A stretch of 64,000 bases of DNA from assembly GCF_902498195.1 (NCBI RefSeq), contig NZ_CABVIY010000003.1:682001-746000 (forward strand). Direction: 5' to 3'. The stretch's first letter is position 1. Every line of letters starts with the position of its first letter. The translations under genes were made by a program, and so were the position numbers. The stretch is from Pseudomonas fluorescens (GTDB lineage Bacteria; Pseudomonadota; Gammaproteobacteria; Pseudomonadales; Pseudomonadaceae). Below are positions 26,751 through 34,989 of the stretch, piece after piece. The notes beneath the pieces are model-generated. The model was not told where the DNA came from. It made no database searches and saw only the letters and a list, made by a program, of their open reading frames with translations.

Positions 26751-26775
26751 AAGCCGGGCTTTACCCGAATGAGCG
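26751..26775. repeat. REP-like palindrome, copy 2
   Basis: AAGCCGGGCTTTACCCGAAT followed by GAGCG; a diverged member of the set with CCGGG/CCCG arms. Confidence 0.5.
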
Positions 26776-26878
26776 ATTACAACGATCAGTATCATGCTAG
26801 TTCTGAGTGAGGCGAACGGCGAAGCTCAAGCGAGTCCTTTAAGTCAACGGGAGGACGCGCGAGGATGTCATTCTGCAT

Positions 26879-28774
26879 TCAACCAGGTCGTGAAATACCG
26901 TGATGGCGCAGTTTGCGATAGAGCGTATTGCGGCTGATCCCCAGGCGTGCGGCAACATGAGCGATATGCCAGTGTTCCGCCTCAATCAACGTCAGCAGCG
27001 TCTGCCGTTCTGATTCTCCAAGCGGATTCTCAGCCAGCGTGGCTGTCGCTGGCGCTGCCGGCAGCAACTCCGCCAAGTCGTCCAGAGTGACACGCCCTTC
27101 CAACGCCAGCGCTACCAGTGTGCGTAAGCACGTACGCAACTGCCGGACATTGCCCGGCCACGGTTGCTTCAATAATCGGTCTCTGACGCCCGCCTCCAGC
27201 CGAATCCGTGTACCTATTGATTCTTCGCGCAGAAGTAGGTCGAGCAAACTGCCCTTGTCTGATCGTTCGCGCAGCGGTGGGAGCTGCACGGTGAACCCAG
27301 CAATTCGATAAAAAAGGTCTTCACGAAAGCGCCCTTCGGCTACACAGGTCTGCAGATCCTGGTGGCTGGCACTGATGAGGCGAACGTCGAGCGGACGTGC
27401 CGTCGCACCGCCTAGGGGCACCACCTGACGTTCCTCCAACACGCGCAATAGGCGAGTCTGTAAAGCCAGTGGCATATCGGCGATCTCATCGAGAAAAAGA
27501 ACGCCGCCATGAGCCTGTTCCAGCTTGCCGATCATCCCGTCCTTGCGTGCGCCGGTGAAGCTGCCGCCGCGATAGCCGAACAGCTCGCTCTCGATCAGCG
27601 TTTCTGGAATGGCCGCGCAATTGATCGCCACAAATGGTTGGCTCGCTCTGGAGCTGGCGCGATGAAGCGCCGCAGAAAATGCTTCTTTGCCGGTACCGGT
27701 TTCACCCTGTAGAAACACCGGCACGTCGCGTTCCAGAACACGCAATGCGCGGGCAAAACCGCGTTGCAGGCGCGGGTCTTCCAGGCACACGTGCACGTCG
27801 TTAATTGTGGGCGTGGGGGGAATCACCAAGGGTGCTTGGTGCACGGGTTCTCGCAGCTGCCCGTAGAGCAGACGTCCGTCCACTAGCCGCATTGGCCAAC
27901 AGACACTCGGCTGGGCGCTGGCCTGACTCATCACCTGATCGATGGGTGTTTCGAGCAGCATCGTCAGGGATTGTCCAAGCACCTGGTCACGGCTGAGACC
28001 CAGCAGATCAAGCGCAGCCTGATTGATTGAACAAATACGGGCGTTCTCGTCGAAACTGAGCAGACCTTCACCTAGCAGCCCAACGAAGCCCGCTTCTGGA
28101 TGGAAGCGCAGCAAGTATCGCTGCGGATCATGCCTCAAGAAAAAACAGCTCTCGATCAACTTGGCTGACAGGTTGGTCAATGCCATGGCCTGGAAGTGTT
28201 GCTGAAGGCTATGGTCATCCCTTACGGAGGAAAGGTTGAGCACAGCTAGCAACTCTCCTCTCGCATCAAATATCGGGCTGGCCGAACAGGTCAGCCCAAC
28301 GTGCTTGCCACGGAAATGCTCATCACGTCGGATGGTTACGTGCTTTCGCTCGACCAAGCAGGTGCCGACACCGTTGGTGCCTTCGCAATCTTCGCTCCAT
28401 ACCGAACCTAACCACAATCCTGAACGCTGGAACTCATCACGTTCGGACTCGTTAAACACACTGTCGATCGCCACACCGCGAGCATCAGTGAGTAGTACCA
28501 CGTGGCCGTCGCGTCCGAGTTGTTGGTGCAAGTTGCCCATCTGCCAATGTGCAACACCGATGATGTGTTCCAGTGGCGCGCGGTGATCCTGCAAGCGCCG
28601 ATGCTCAACCACGTTAGGTGCGCGGCGGCTGGCGGGATCGAGCTGATACTGATCCAGGCACCGGCGCCAGGATCGTGTGATGGCCAGGTCAGCCGTAGGG
28701 CCGTGATTGGCGATAGTGCCCTGCACGGCTTGTAGCACTTGTTGTGCGTGGGCGTTGATCAAGGCCGGCTTCAT
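26879..28774 (-). CDS. Sigma-54-dependent activator, AcoR type
   Basis: A 631-aa activator. It has an N-terminal GAF-like sensor (RSWRRCLDQYQLDPASR, EDCEGTNGVGTCLVE), a PAS-like segment (ICSINQAALDLLGLSRDQ), a central AAA+ domain with Walker A GETGTGKE and Walker B LFLDEI, and a C-terminal Fis helix-turn-helix (VAARLGISRNTLYRKLRHHG). The sigma-54 contact loop is GSFTGA instead of the commoner GAFTGA, a variant found in AcoR-like proteins. Divergent from the monooxygenase gene, whose upstream region carries a -24/-12 promoter and a palindrome, so it very likely activates that gene in response to a small substrate. ATG 28774 with CGGAGAA upstream. Confidence 0.88.
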   Translation of the reverse strand: MKPALINAHAQQVLQAVQGTIANHGPTADLAITRSWRRCLDQYQLDPASRRAPNVVEHRRLQDHRAPLEHIIGVAHWQMGNLHQQLGRDGHVVLLTDARGVAIDSVFNESERDEFQRSGLWLGSVWSEDCEGTNGVGTCLVERKHVTIRRDEHFRGKHVGLTCSASPIFDARGELLAVLNLSSVRDDHSLQQHFQAMALTNLSAKLIESCFFLRHDPQRYLLRFHPEAGFVGLLGEGLLSFDENARICSINQAALDLLGLSRDQVLGQSLTMLLETPIDQVMSQASAQPSVCWPMRLVDGRLLYGQLREPVHQAPLVIPPTPTINDVHVCLEDPRLQRGFARALRVLERDVPVFLQGETGTGKEAFSAALHRASSRASQPFVAINCAAIPETLIESELFGYRGGSFTGARKDGMIGKLEQAHGGVLFLDEIADMPLALQTRLLRVLEERQVVPLGGATARPLDVRLISASHQDLQTCVAEGRFREDLFYRIAGFTVQLPPLRERSDKGSLLDLLLREESIGTRIRLEAGVRDRLLKQPWPGNVRQLRTCLRTLVALALEGRVTLDDLAELLPAAPATATLAENPLGESERQTLLTLIEAEHWHIAHVAARLGISRNTLYRKLRHHGISRPG

Positions 28775-28858
28775 TGTTCTTGTTCTCCGTTACGGTTAGG
28801 ACACGGGTCTGTTCGCAGCTTATATGAAAAGACTGCAACGAGCGTTTTTTGCACCGAG

Positions 28859-28871
28859 TGACACTCTGTCA
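28859..28871. promoter_or_regulatory. Candidate upstream activator site
   Basis: TGACACTCTGTCA is a perfect 5+5 inverted repeat; a TGACACA half-site lies at 28891-28897. It sits about 100 bases upstream of the sigma-54 promoter, the usual spacing for an enhancer bound by an AcoR-type activator. Confidence 0.6.
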
Positions 28872-28959
28872 TCCCCTATTCCCGGATTCGTGACACAACC
28901 CCGAGTTAAAGCCTTAGCAGTACTGCGGCAGACGCTCTGCAACGAGGCTTTCATGAAGA

Positions 28960-28975
28960 TGGCCCGGGCCTTGCT
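28960..28975 (+). promoter_or_regulatory. Sigma-54 (-24/-12) promoter
   Basis: TGGCCCG-N4-TTGCT matches the TGGCACG-N4-TTGCW consensus except one base, with GG and GC spaced exactly. It lies 44 bases before the monooxygenase ATG. Confidence 0.75.
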
Positions 28976-29019
28976 CCAGTACAAGTTGTTACAAAAACAA
29001 CAAAAACGGGAGAAGCCCC

Positions 29020-30843
29020 ATGAACATTGCTATCGATACACCTTTGCAAACGCCGACTGATCAGCTGGCGGCGTGGGTCGAATGCCTCAACGATCGTCTC
29101 ATCCTGCGTGATTTGGACGGCACGTTGGAACTGTTTGCCGAAGAGTGCCACTGGCGTGACCTGCTACTTTTTAGCTGGAACCTGGTGACCTTAGAAGGCA
29201 AACCTGCAATCCGGGACATACTCGAAATACGCCTCGACCAGACTCGTCCTGAGCACTGGAAACTGGAAGGTGAAGCGACGCTCAATAACGGTGTGCTCGA
29301 GGGCTGGATCAGCCTGGAAACCGATTCGGCGCGAGGTAAAGGCTACCTGCGCCTGAAGGACGGCCTGTGCTGGACGCTGCTGACAACCATGCGCGAACTC
29401 AAAGGCTTTGAAGAACCCAGCGGGCGCCGCCGTCCCATGGGTGCCAGTCATGGCAACGCCCACGCTGACAAACGCAACTGGCTGGAGCGCCGTCGTGATG
29501 AAGAGGCTTCTCTAGGCATCACCACCCAACCTTATTGCCTGATCGTAGGCGGCGGCCAGGGTGGTCTGGGACTCGCTGCGCGGCTCAAACGAATGGGCGT
29601 ACCAACCCTGATCGTCGACAAGGCTGAACGGCCTGGCGATCAGTGGCGTGGTCGGTACAAGTCGTTGTGCCTGCACGACCCTGTCTGGTACGACCACATG
29701 CCTTACCTGCCCTTCCCCGATCACTGGCCGATCTTCACCCCAAAAGACCAGATTGGCGATTGGCTGGAGATGTACACCAAAGTCATGGAGCTCAATTATT
29801 GGCCACGCACGGAATGCGTGAGCGCCAGCTTTGACGAGCAAAGTGGCACCTGGAAGGTTGAAGTGCAACGCGATGGCGAGCGTGTGACGTTACAGCCTGC
29901 CCAGTTGATCCTCGCCACCGGTATGTCCGGCGTACCCAATGTTCCGGTTTATCCGGGTGCCGAGGTTTTCAAAGGCCAGCAGCACCATTCCAGCCGCCAC
30001 CCAGGCGGAGACGCCTGGAGCGGCAAGCGCGCGGTGGTCATTGGCGCGAATAATTCGGCTCACGACATCTGCGCCGACCTGGTGGAGAACGGCGCCGAGG
30101 TGACCATGGTGCAACGCTCCAGCACCCACATCGTGCGTTCCGATAGTTTGATGGAACTGGTCTTCGGCGGGCTCTACTCTGAAGACGCCCTGGAGACGGG
30201 GTTGACCACGGACAAGGCTGACATGCTGTTCGCCTCGATCCCCTACAAGGTGATGCCAAGCTTTCATCAACCCATCTTTGACGCGATCAAGGAGCGTGAC
30301 AAGGACTTCTACGAGCGCCTGACCAAGGCCGGGTTCATGCTCGATTTCGGTGACGACGAGTCTGGCCTTTTCATGAAGTACGTACGCCGTGGTTCGGGTT
30401 ACTACATCGACGTCGGCGCCTCTGAACTGATCGCTAATGGCACGATCAAGCTTAAGAGCGCGCCCGGCTTGGGTGTCGAACGCATTGAAACGGATGCCGT
30501 TGTACTCAACGATGGCAGCCGACTACCGGCAGATCTGATCGTCTACGCCACGGGCTATGGCTCAATGAATGGTTGGGCGGCAAAACTGATTTCCCAAGAA
30601 GTGGCTGACAAGGTCGGCCGGTGCTGGGGCTTGGGTTCTGGAACCACCAACGATCCTGGCCCGTACGAGGGCGAACTGCGAAACATGTGGAAGCCAACCC
30701 AGCAAGAAAACCTCTGGTTCCACGGTGGCAACCTTCACCAGTCACGGCATTATTCACTGTATCTGGCGCTGCAGTTAAAAGCGCGATTTGAGGGCATGAA
30801 CACATCCGTCTATGGCCTTGCTCAGAGTCACCACACTGGCTGA
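29020..30843 (+). CDS. Flavin-containing monooxygenase with N-terminal SnoaL/NTF2-like domain
   Basis: A 607-aa FAD/NADPH oxidoreductase. Residues 1-130 resemble a SnoaL/NTF2 fold (ECLNDRLILRDLDGTLELF, acidic pocket residues). The FAD-binding motif is GGGQGGLGLAARL (177-189). Flavin monooxygenase features follow: ATGMSGVPNVP at about 299, NADPH motif GANNSAHDI (342-350) and ATGYG near 510. Predicted to hydroxylate or oxygenate a small molecule; the substrate is unknown. Transcribed from the sigma-54 promoter under the divergent activator and ends at a clear hairpin terminator, so it is a single-gene unit. The ATG at 29020 has GGGAGAAGCCCC upstream. Confidence 0.88.
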   Translation: MNIAIDTPLQTPTDQLAAWVECLNDRLILRDLDGTLELFAEECHWRDLLLFSWNLVTLEGKPAIRDILEIRLDQTRPEHWKLEGEATLNNGVLEGWISLETDSARGKGYLRLKDGLCWTLLTTMRELKGFEEPSGRRRPMGASHGNAHADKRNWLERRRDEEASLGITTQPYCLIVGGGQGGLGLAARLKRMGVPTLIVDKAERPGDQWRGRYKSLCLHDPVWYDHMPYLPFPDHWPIFTPKDQIGDWLEMYTKVMELNYWPRTECVSASFDEQSGTWKVEVQRDGERVTLQPAQLILATGMSGVPNVPVYPGAEVFKGQQHHSSRHPGGDAWSGKRAVVIGANNSAHDICADLVENGAEVTMVQRSSTHIVRSDSLMELVFGGLYSEDALETGLTTDKADMLFASIPYKVMPSFHQPIFDAIKERDKDFYERLTKAGFMLDFGDDESGLFMKYVRRGSGYYIDVGASELIANGTIKLKSAPGLGVERIETDAVVLNDGSRLPADLIVYATGYGSMNGWAAKLISQEVADKVGRCWGLGSGTTNDPGPYEGELRNMWKPTQQENLWFHGGNLHQSRHYSLYLALQLKARFEGMNTSVYGLAQSHHTG

Positions 30844-30850
30844 GCCAAAT

Positions 30851-30874
30851 GGCGCCCAGCCTAGGTTGGGCGCC
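30851..30874 (+). terminator. Hairpin terminator after the monooxygenase gene
   Basis: GGCGCCCA / TGGGCGCC stem (8 bp, loop about 8) directly after the TGA, followed by TCTTC. Confidence 0.75.
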
Positions 30875-30981
30875 TCTTCACAACGCCCCGGACGCACTCC
30901 GAACAAGGCGCTGCTGGAGCTCAAACTTGATGTCGGCGTCGTGCGTATAATGCGTTTCCTTTCAATCGCTTAAGCTGTCCA

Positions 30982-31950
30982 ATGAAAAAACTGCTTTCCG
31001 TAGTAGCGCTGCTGACCTTCTCAGTAATCACCCCCGCCTTCTCAAGCCCTCCCTCGACCTTTTCCGAAGCCAAGGTAATCGCCAAGCAGAAGATCTATCT
31101 CGACCAGGCGAACAGCTCCATGGGCGAGTTATATTGCGGCTGCAAATGGACGTGGGTTGGCAAATCAGGTGGTCGTATCGACGCTGAGTCATGCGGACTT
31201 AAAGCCAGAAAGCAAGAGACTCGGGCAGAACGGACTGAATGGGAACACATCGTTCCAGCTTGGACATTCGGTAGCCAACGCCAATGCTGGAAGAACGGTG
31301 GTCGAGAGCACTGTGTGGACGATGATCCAGTGTTTCGAGCAATGGAGGCAGACCTGTTCAACCTCTACCCATCTGTAGGTGAAGTGAACGGCGACCGTAG
31401 TAATTTCAATTACGGCATGGCCTCCGGGGTAGCGCCGCAGTATGGGCAATGCAAGACGCGTGTTGATTTCGACCAACGTGCTGCGGAACCGCGTGACGAG
31501 GTCAAAGGGCTGGTCGCAAGAACAACCTTTTACATGTTCGACAGATATAAACTGAGCATGTCTCGTCAGCAGCAACAGTTACTGATGGCTTGGGACAAGC
31601 AATACCCGGTTTCGCCTTGGGAAACAGAGCGGGATCGGCGCATTGCATCAATCATGGGGCACTCCAATCCATTTGTAACTGGTGAGCGTCAATGGTCGCA
31701 AGGATACAAGGCAGTTGGTGATGGTGTTGTTAGCGTCGTTCCAGTCAATCCTCCACGGGCACCAGTCCAGCCAACCTTAGCGAGCGCGAGCGGAGTAGGG
31801 TCGATCATTGGCAACCGGAAAAGCCAGGTCTACCATCTCTCGATGGGGTGCCCTGGCTATGGTCAGGTGTCAGCTAAAAACCAAATTTCTTTTGATTCTG
31901 AGTCCGAAGCTCAGGCGGCGGGATATCGCAAAGCCGGCAACTGCAAATAG
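30982..31950 (+). CDS. endA: Exported endonuclease I with C-terminal zinc-binding-like tail
   Basis: A 322-aa protein with a signal peptide (MKKLLSVVALLTFSVITPAFS). The endonuclease I domain carries WEHIVPAW (catalytic His89 region) and NLYPSVGEVNGDRSNFNYG (metal-binding Asn/Asp). Conserved Cys pairs (YCGC, CWKNGGREHC) would form disulphides in the periplasm. After a Pro-rich linker the C-terminus (IGNRKSQVYHLSMGCPGY ... AAGYRKAGNC) resembles the Ada-like metal-binding domain found at the end of some nucleases. Probably degrades extracellular or incoming DNA non-specifically. A TATAAT at 30946-30951 suggests its own promoter. Confidence 0.9.
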   Translation: MKKLLSVVALLTFSVITPAFSSPPSTFSEAKVIAKQKIYLDQANSSMGELYCGCKWTWVGKSGGRIDAESCGLKARKQETRAERTEWEHIVPAWTFGSQRQCWKNGGREHCVDDDPVFRAMEADLFNLYPSVGEVNGDRSNFNYGMASGVAPQYGQCKTRVDFDQRAAEPRDEVKGLVARTTFYMFDRYKLSMSRQQQQLLMAWDKQYPVSPWETERDRRIASIMGHSNPFVTGERQWSQGYKAVGDGVVSVVPVNPPRAPVQPTLASASGVGSIIGNRKSQVYHLSMGCPGYGQVSAKNQISFDSESEAQAAGYRKAGNCK

Positions 31951-31969
31951 CTGCCTCACGTGTAAGGCC

Positions 31970-31989
31970 GGCCTCGCGAAACCGAGGCC
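31970..31989 (+). terminator. Hairpin after endA
   Basis: GGCCTCG / CGAGGCC stem with a 6-base loop, then GTATTC; weak U-tract. Confidence 0.55.
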
Positions 31990-32120
31990 GTATTCAATTA
32001 GTACCGATGACCCTGATCCACCGAAGTTATGGCCCTTGGGAGTTTCGCTGATCCTTCGTGATCGCCTGAGGGAGTGACATGCCAAATGCACATTACTTGA
32101 TGATGTGAGAATCAGAGGAC

Positions 32121-32147
32121 GAGCCGGGCTTACGCCCGAAGGAGCGA
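32121..32147. repeat. REP-like palindrome, copy 3
   Basis: GAGCCGGGCTTACGCCCGAA followed by GGAGCGA; same layout as copy 1. It lies immediately before the left end of the par/recombinase element. Confidence 0.65.
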
Positions 32148-32167
32148 TAGCACCCGTCTAAGCCCCA

Positions 32168-32383
32168 TCACGCGAGCTTTATTGAGCTGCCTTGGATCTC
32201 GTCACGCGCCATTCGCAAATCATGGGCGTCCTGGTTGAGCCGGTGAATCATGTTGAGCAATCGCTGACGAAGCACCTCGTCTTGAAGCTGCTCTGCTGCA
32301 CGCATCACATCGAGCGCAGCTGCCTCATTGTTAGTGGCGACAGAGTCGAGCAGTTTGCGCATGCTTCTTGATGGCCGATTCAT
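32168..32383 (-). CDS. Small helical protein of the par element (copy A)
   Basis: A 71-aa, highly charged, alpha-helical protein (NRPSRSMRKLLDSVATN, later LRQRLLNMIHRLNQDAHDL). It is nearly identical to the product of 47909-48124, so the pair is under constraint. ATG 32383 follows GGGGGTG. It lies 142 bp downstream of parA on the same strand and may be co-transcribed with it; a partner of ParA is possible but is inference. Family not recognised. Confidence 0.7.
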   Translation of the reverse strand: MNRPSRSMRKLLDSVATNNEAAALDVMRAAEQLQDEVLRQRLLNMIHRLNQDAHDLRMARDEIQGSSIKLA

Positions 32384-32525
32384 CTTCACCCCCTGGATTT
32401 CAGTGACGCGAATCATATGGCTGGAATGTTTCGTCAGTGTTTCAGCAATACCAACTGATGTTGAGTCGCCGGCTCTGACTAATTTGGCGCGCGAAGGAGG
32501 GACTGCCTTAAGAGCCGATCCGTAG

Positions 32526-33299
32526 CTAAGCGGCCCGCTCCAGAGCATCCAACAAACCAAAAAACTCCCGTGAAAGCTGATGCCGAGGGGCCAAGTGGAC
32601 AATGGGTATCGAAGCTTGGTGCGATTCGCGCATCTTGACGGAACTGCTCAGGTACACCGGCAACACAGGTAAACCTTCGGCCAGCAATTCATTCACCAAC
32701 GTTTGGTGCAAGCTGGTATGCCCAGTGAACTGGTTGACTACCACACCTTCCAATTTCAGTGATTCATTGTGATCAAGACGTAACTCGTCTACCTGCGCGA
32801 TGACACGATACAGCGCCTGGCGAGAGAAGCTGTCGCAGTCGAATGGGATCAGCAAGCTGTCCGCTGCCACCAGCGCACTGAAGGTGTAAAAGTTCAGTGA
32901 CGGTGGTGTGTCGATATAGATGCGCTCGTAATCCTCGGACAGCTCCACCAGTAGCTTGCGCAGCTTATTGATCTTGTATTTGGACTCGAGTTTTGACTGG
33001 AGGTCAGTCAGGTCAGAGCAGGCGGTAACCAAGTGAAGATTGGTGTAAGAGGTCTCGGTGATGACCACTCGATTCCTTCTCCCTTCGAAGCCGCCGGACA
33101 ATGTTTGTCTGAAAAAATCGGCGATGCCCGTAGGAATGCGATCGTTGATCAGGCCCGTCAGATACTGAGTCGAATTTGCCTGGGGATCGAGATCGACCAG
33201 CAGAGTTCGATAGCCTTCGGCAGCACTCGCTGCGGCAAGGTTGCAGGCAATGCTGGATTTTCCAACGCCGCCTTTCTGATTGAACACAACACGACGCAT
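32526..33299 (-). CDS. parA: ParA-family partition ATPase
   Basis: A 257-aa ParA/MinD-type ATPase beginning [16 protein letters not shown], with the deviant Walker A KGGVGKS (9-15). It has the A' region [12 protein letters not shown], the Walker B-like [11 protein letters not shown], and the usual C-terminal helices. No N-terminal helix-turn-helix, so it is a small ParA that segregates DNA by binding nucleoid when loaded with ATP. The start is taken as 33299 by family fit; ATG 33311 (MSKP) is possible. Facing away from two ParB-like genes 3 kb away, it fits a stabilisation module of an integrated element or former plasmid. Chromosomal parAB is normally elsewhere, so this is an additional copy. 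Confidence 0.88.
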   Translation of the reverse strand: MRRVVFNQKGGVGKSSIACNLAAASAAEGYRTLLVDLDPQANSTQYLTGLINDRIPTGIADFFRQTLSGGFEGRRNRVVITETSYTNLHLVTACSDLTDLQSKLESKYKINKLRKLLVELSEDYERIYIDTPPSLNFYTFSALVAADSLLIPFDCDSFSRQALYRVIAQVDELRLDHNESLKLEGVVVNQFTGHTSLHQTLVNELLAEGLPVLPVYLSSSVKMRESHQASIPIVHLAPRHQLSREFFGLLDALERAA

Positions 33300-33752
33300 G
33301 GGCTTGCTCATCCATGAAAAGGCCGAAGGCCGGGTGACAGAAAATGTAAGAAGTCGTGTCAATTCTATGACCGATATATTTCAGTTTTACGACAGCACCT
33401 GACGTTAGCATTGATCTAGAGGGGTTGCGTACCAATACAGCCTGGTAGCAATGCAAATAGTACAACCCGAATATCTCGCAGACAGAGAACGATCCGGGCG
33501 TACAGGCCGGCGCAACCCTCACCCACTGCAGCAGCCTGTACCTGGGCGCATGGAATGGATTTGTAAGCGATTTTGAAAAGGTCTTGATGCCGGATCAGCG
33601 CAACGCCCCACTACACCTAGCTTCAACGGTTGGGGAAACGCAGAAGCACATTGCCCTGTCATAAATTGTCGCAGGTCAGTCCCGCACAGCTGTTGAAATC
33701 AAGGAGTCATACCGGTACTTGTAGAACACCATTCTTCAGCAGGGAACGCACC
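33300..33752. other. Intergenic region upstream of parA
   Basis: About 450 bp without a supported gene. A GGCCGAAGGCC palindrome sits just upstream of parA (33320-33330). The last 100 bp, including TGTTGAAATCA and the run AGTCATACCGGTAC, are shared with the region before 48311, so the promoter of the next small gene is duplicated with it. Confidence 0.5.
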
Positions 33753-33956
33753 ATGCACCCACGATTCAGAGTCATCGAGACCACTGGAATGGAAGATGGC
33801 GCTAAGCGATACAGGGTAGTTGATCTGGTCGAAGGAGGTTCCGCTAGCAAGCATGGCGTGTTCAAGACCAGAACCGAGGCAGACGTTGTTTGTTCGCACC
33901 TGAACTCGGAGCATCCCCGTGAGGGCGGTAAAGCCCGTGCGTCCCTCAGCCTTTGA
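33753..33956 (+). CDS. Small conserved protein of the par element (copy A)
   Basis: A 67-aa protein, RFRVIETTGMEDG ... YRVVDLVEGGSASKHGVF, then EADVVCSHLN. It is closely similar to the product of 48311-48514 and more distantly to 33997-34236. The shared pattern RFxV ... Y ... G ... R-x-EA-x3-C-x2-LN suggests a small beta-alpha fold. ATG 33753 follows AGGGAACGCACC. Function unknown. Confidence 0.75.
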   Translation: MHPRFRVIETTGMEDGAKRYRVVDLVEGGSASKHGVFKTRTEADVVCSHLNSEHPREGGKARASLSL

Positions 33957-33996
33957 TCTGCTTGCTTCGGAATGGCAGGTGCTAGATTACTAATGC

Positions 33997-34236
33997 CTAC
34001 AGCGTAGTGATGGATTCGCGTTCGGAAAGGATCCTCTCAAGCCGATCTTGGTTAAGACGCTGACATTCAACCTCAGCTTCATCTCGAGCCTGATAAATCG
34101 TCTTCAGGCGCAGCTTGTCCTCATTGTCGTAGAGGTTGAAGCCTATGGGAGCGGTCTTGCAGTAGAAGCGAGCTCCATTACGCACTGATTCCGTTTCCGT
34201 TGGGATTGCAGGTACAACGACAAAGCGCGAAATCAT
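33997..34236 (-). CDS. Small protein, distant relative of the par-element small protein
   Basis: A 79-aa protein (MISRFVVVPAIPTET ... NGARFYCKTAPIGFNLYD ... YQARDEAEVECQRLN). The ending ARDEAEVECQRLN parallels TRTEADVVCSHLN of the convergent neighbour, suggesting common ancestry. ATG 34236 follows GGAGAGG. No counterpart exists in the second small-gene set at 48 kb. Function unknown. The 300 bp upstream (34237-34533) hold nothing recognised. Confidence 0.65.
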   Translation of the reverse strand: MISRFVVVPAIPTETESVRNGARFYCKTAPIGFNLYDNEDKLRLKTIYQARDEAEVECQRLNQDRLERILSERESITTL

Positions 34237-34533
34237 CTTCAATCCCTCTCCTAGAACGCAATCACTAATAGCGGCTATACACCAGTGCAGCAAGCAATCT
34301 CGCTTTTTTCCGATGACCAACACGAGGCATAGGAAAGGTTCGCATCTCCCGTAGAAGCGAGCCTGAAACGATTGCTACCAGCGCGGAGAAATTATTTTCA
34401 TGTAGAGGTATCTCGAAGCATCTTCGCGTTAATTTGTGGACAATGTGACTCGGTTTTCGAGTCCATCACAAAGACGCGACTTCACCAGTCCTCCAGGTGA
34501 GGCGATCAGTACTAGGCGTTCATCTGCTACACC

Positions 34534-34878
34534 TTAGCCTTTGATTGTAAGGCATGAATCTATCCCCTCAATTGCAGTTTGAAGCTTCTCCCTAAGCGGG
34601 GGTAGCTCTGACGCAGTTAGTGCATAAGGCCTCCCCGCCATGCCGAGAAAAGCCGCCAAGGCAAGGTCGGAGTGCTTGATCAATGCCACCAAATGCTCAC
34701 CTCGCGGGCCATTATTTCCGGCTAGCCAATTCTTAACTGTCCGCTCGTTCGCATTCGTCCAACGCATCAGTGTTTTCGTCGCCTGGTGTGTTTCGCCCAG
34801 CTCCGTGTGAAGCGCTCTAGCAATCTCAGCTGCATATTGTTTTTGGGCCAGAAAAGAATTGCCCGTTTTCGTGAACAT
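34534..34878 (-). CDS. Helix-turn-helix-like regulator beside the recombinase
   Basis: A 114-aa protein with a central HTH-like segment (TLMRWTNANERTVKNWLAG, residues about 36-54; typical XRE/phage-repressor spacing) and a helical C-terminus. ATG 34878 follows GGGGAGAG. It is transcribed divergently from the serine recombinase cassette with about 110 bp between, so it probably represses or controls that operon. Assignment to the XRE class is from pattern only. Confidence 0.65.
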   Translation of the reverse strand: MFTKTGNSFLAQKQYAAEIARALHTELGETHQATKTLMRWTNANERTVKNWLAGNNGPRGEHLVALIKHSDLALAAFLGMAGRPYALTASELPPLREKLQTAIEGIDSCLTIKG

Positions 34879-34928
34879 TTTTCTCTCCCCGGTCTTCTAC
34901 CTTCAATAGAACTATTTCGAAAAACGCA

Positions 34929-34940
34929 GTGACTGGTCAC
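34929..34940. promoter_or_regulatory. Palindrome in the HTH/recombinase divergent promoter
   Basis: GTGAC-TG-GTCAC is a perfect 5+5 inverted repeat in the ~110-bp region between the two divergent genes; candidate operator for the adjacent HTH protein. Confidence 0.4.
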
Positions 34941-34989
34941 GGCCTGGGTTTCGCCATAGGGGCCGTGGGTCAGGGTGAGGATGCTGTCG

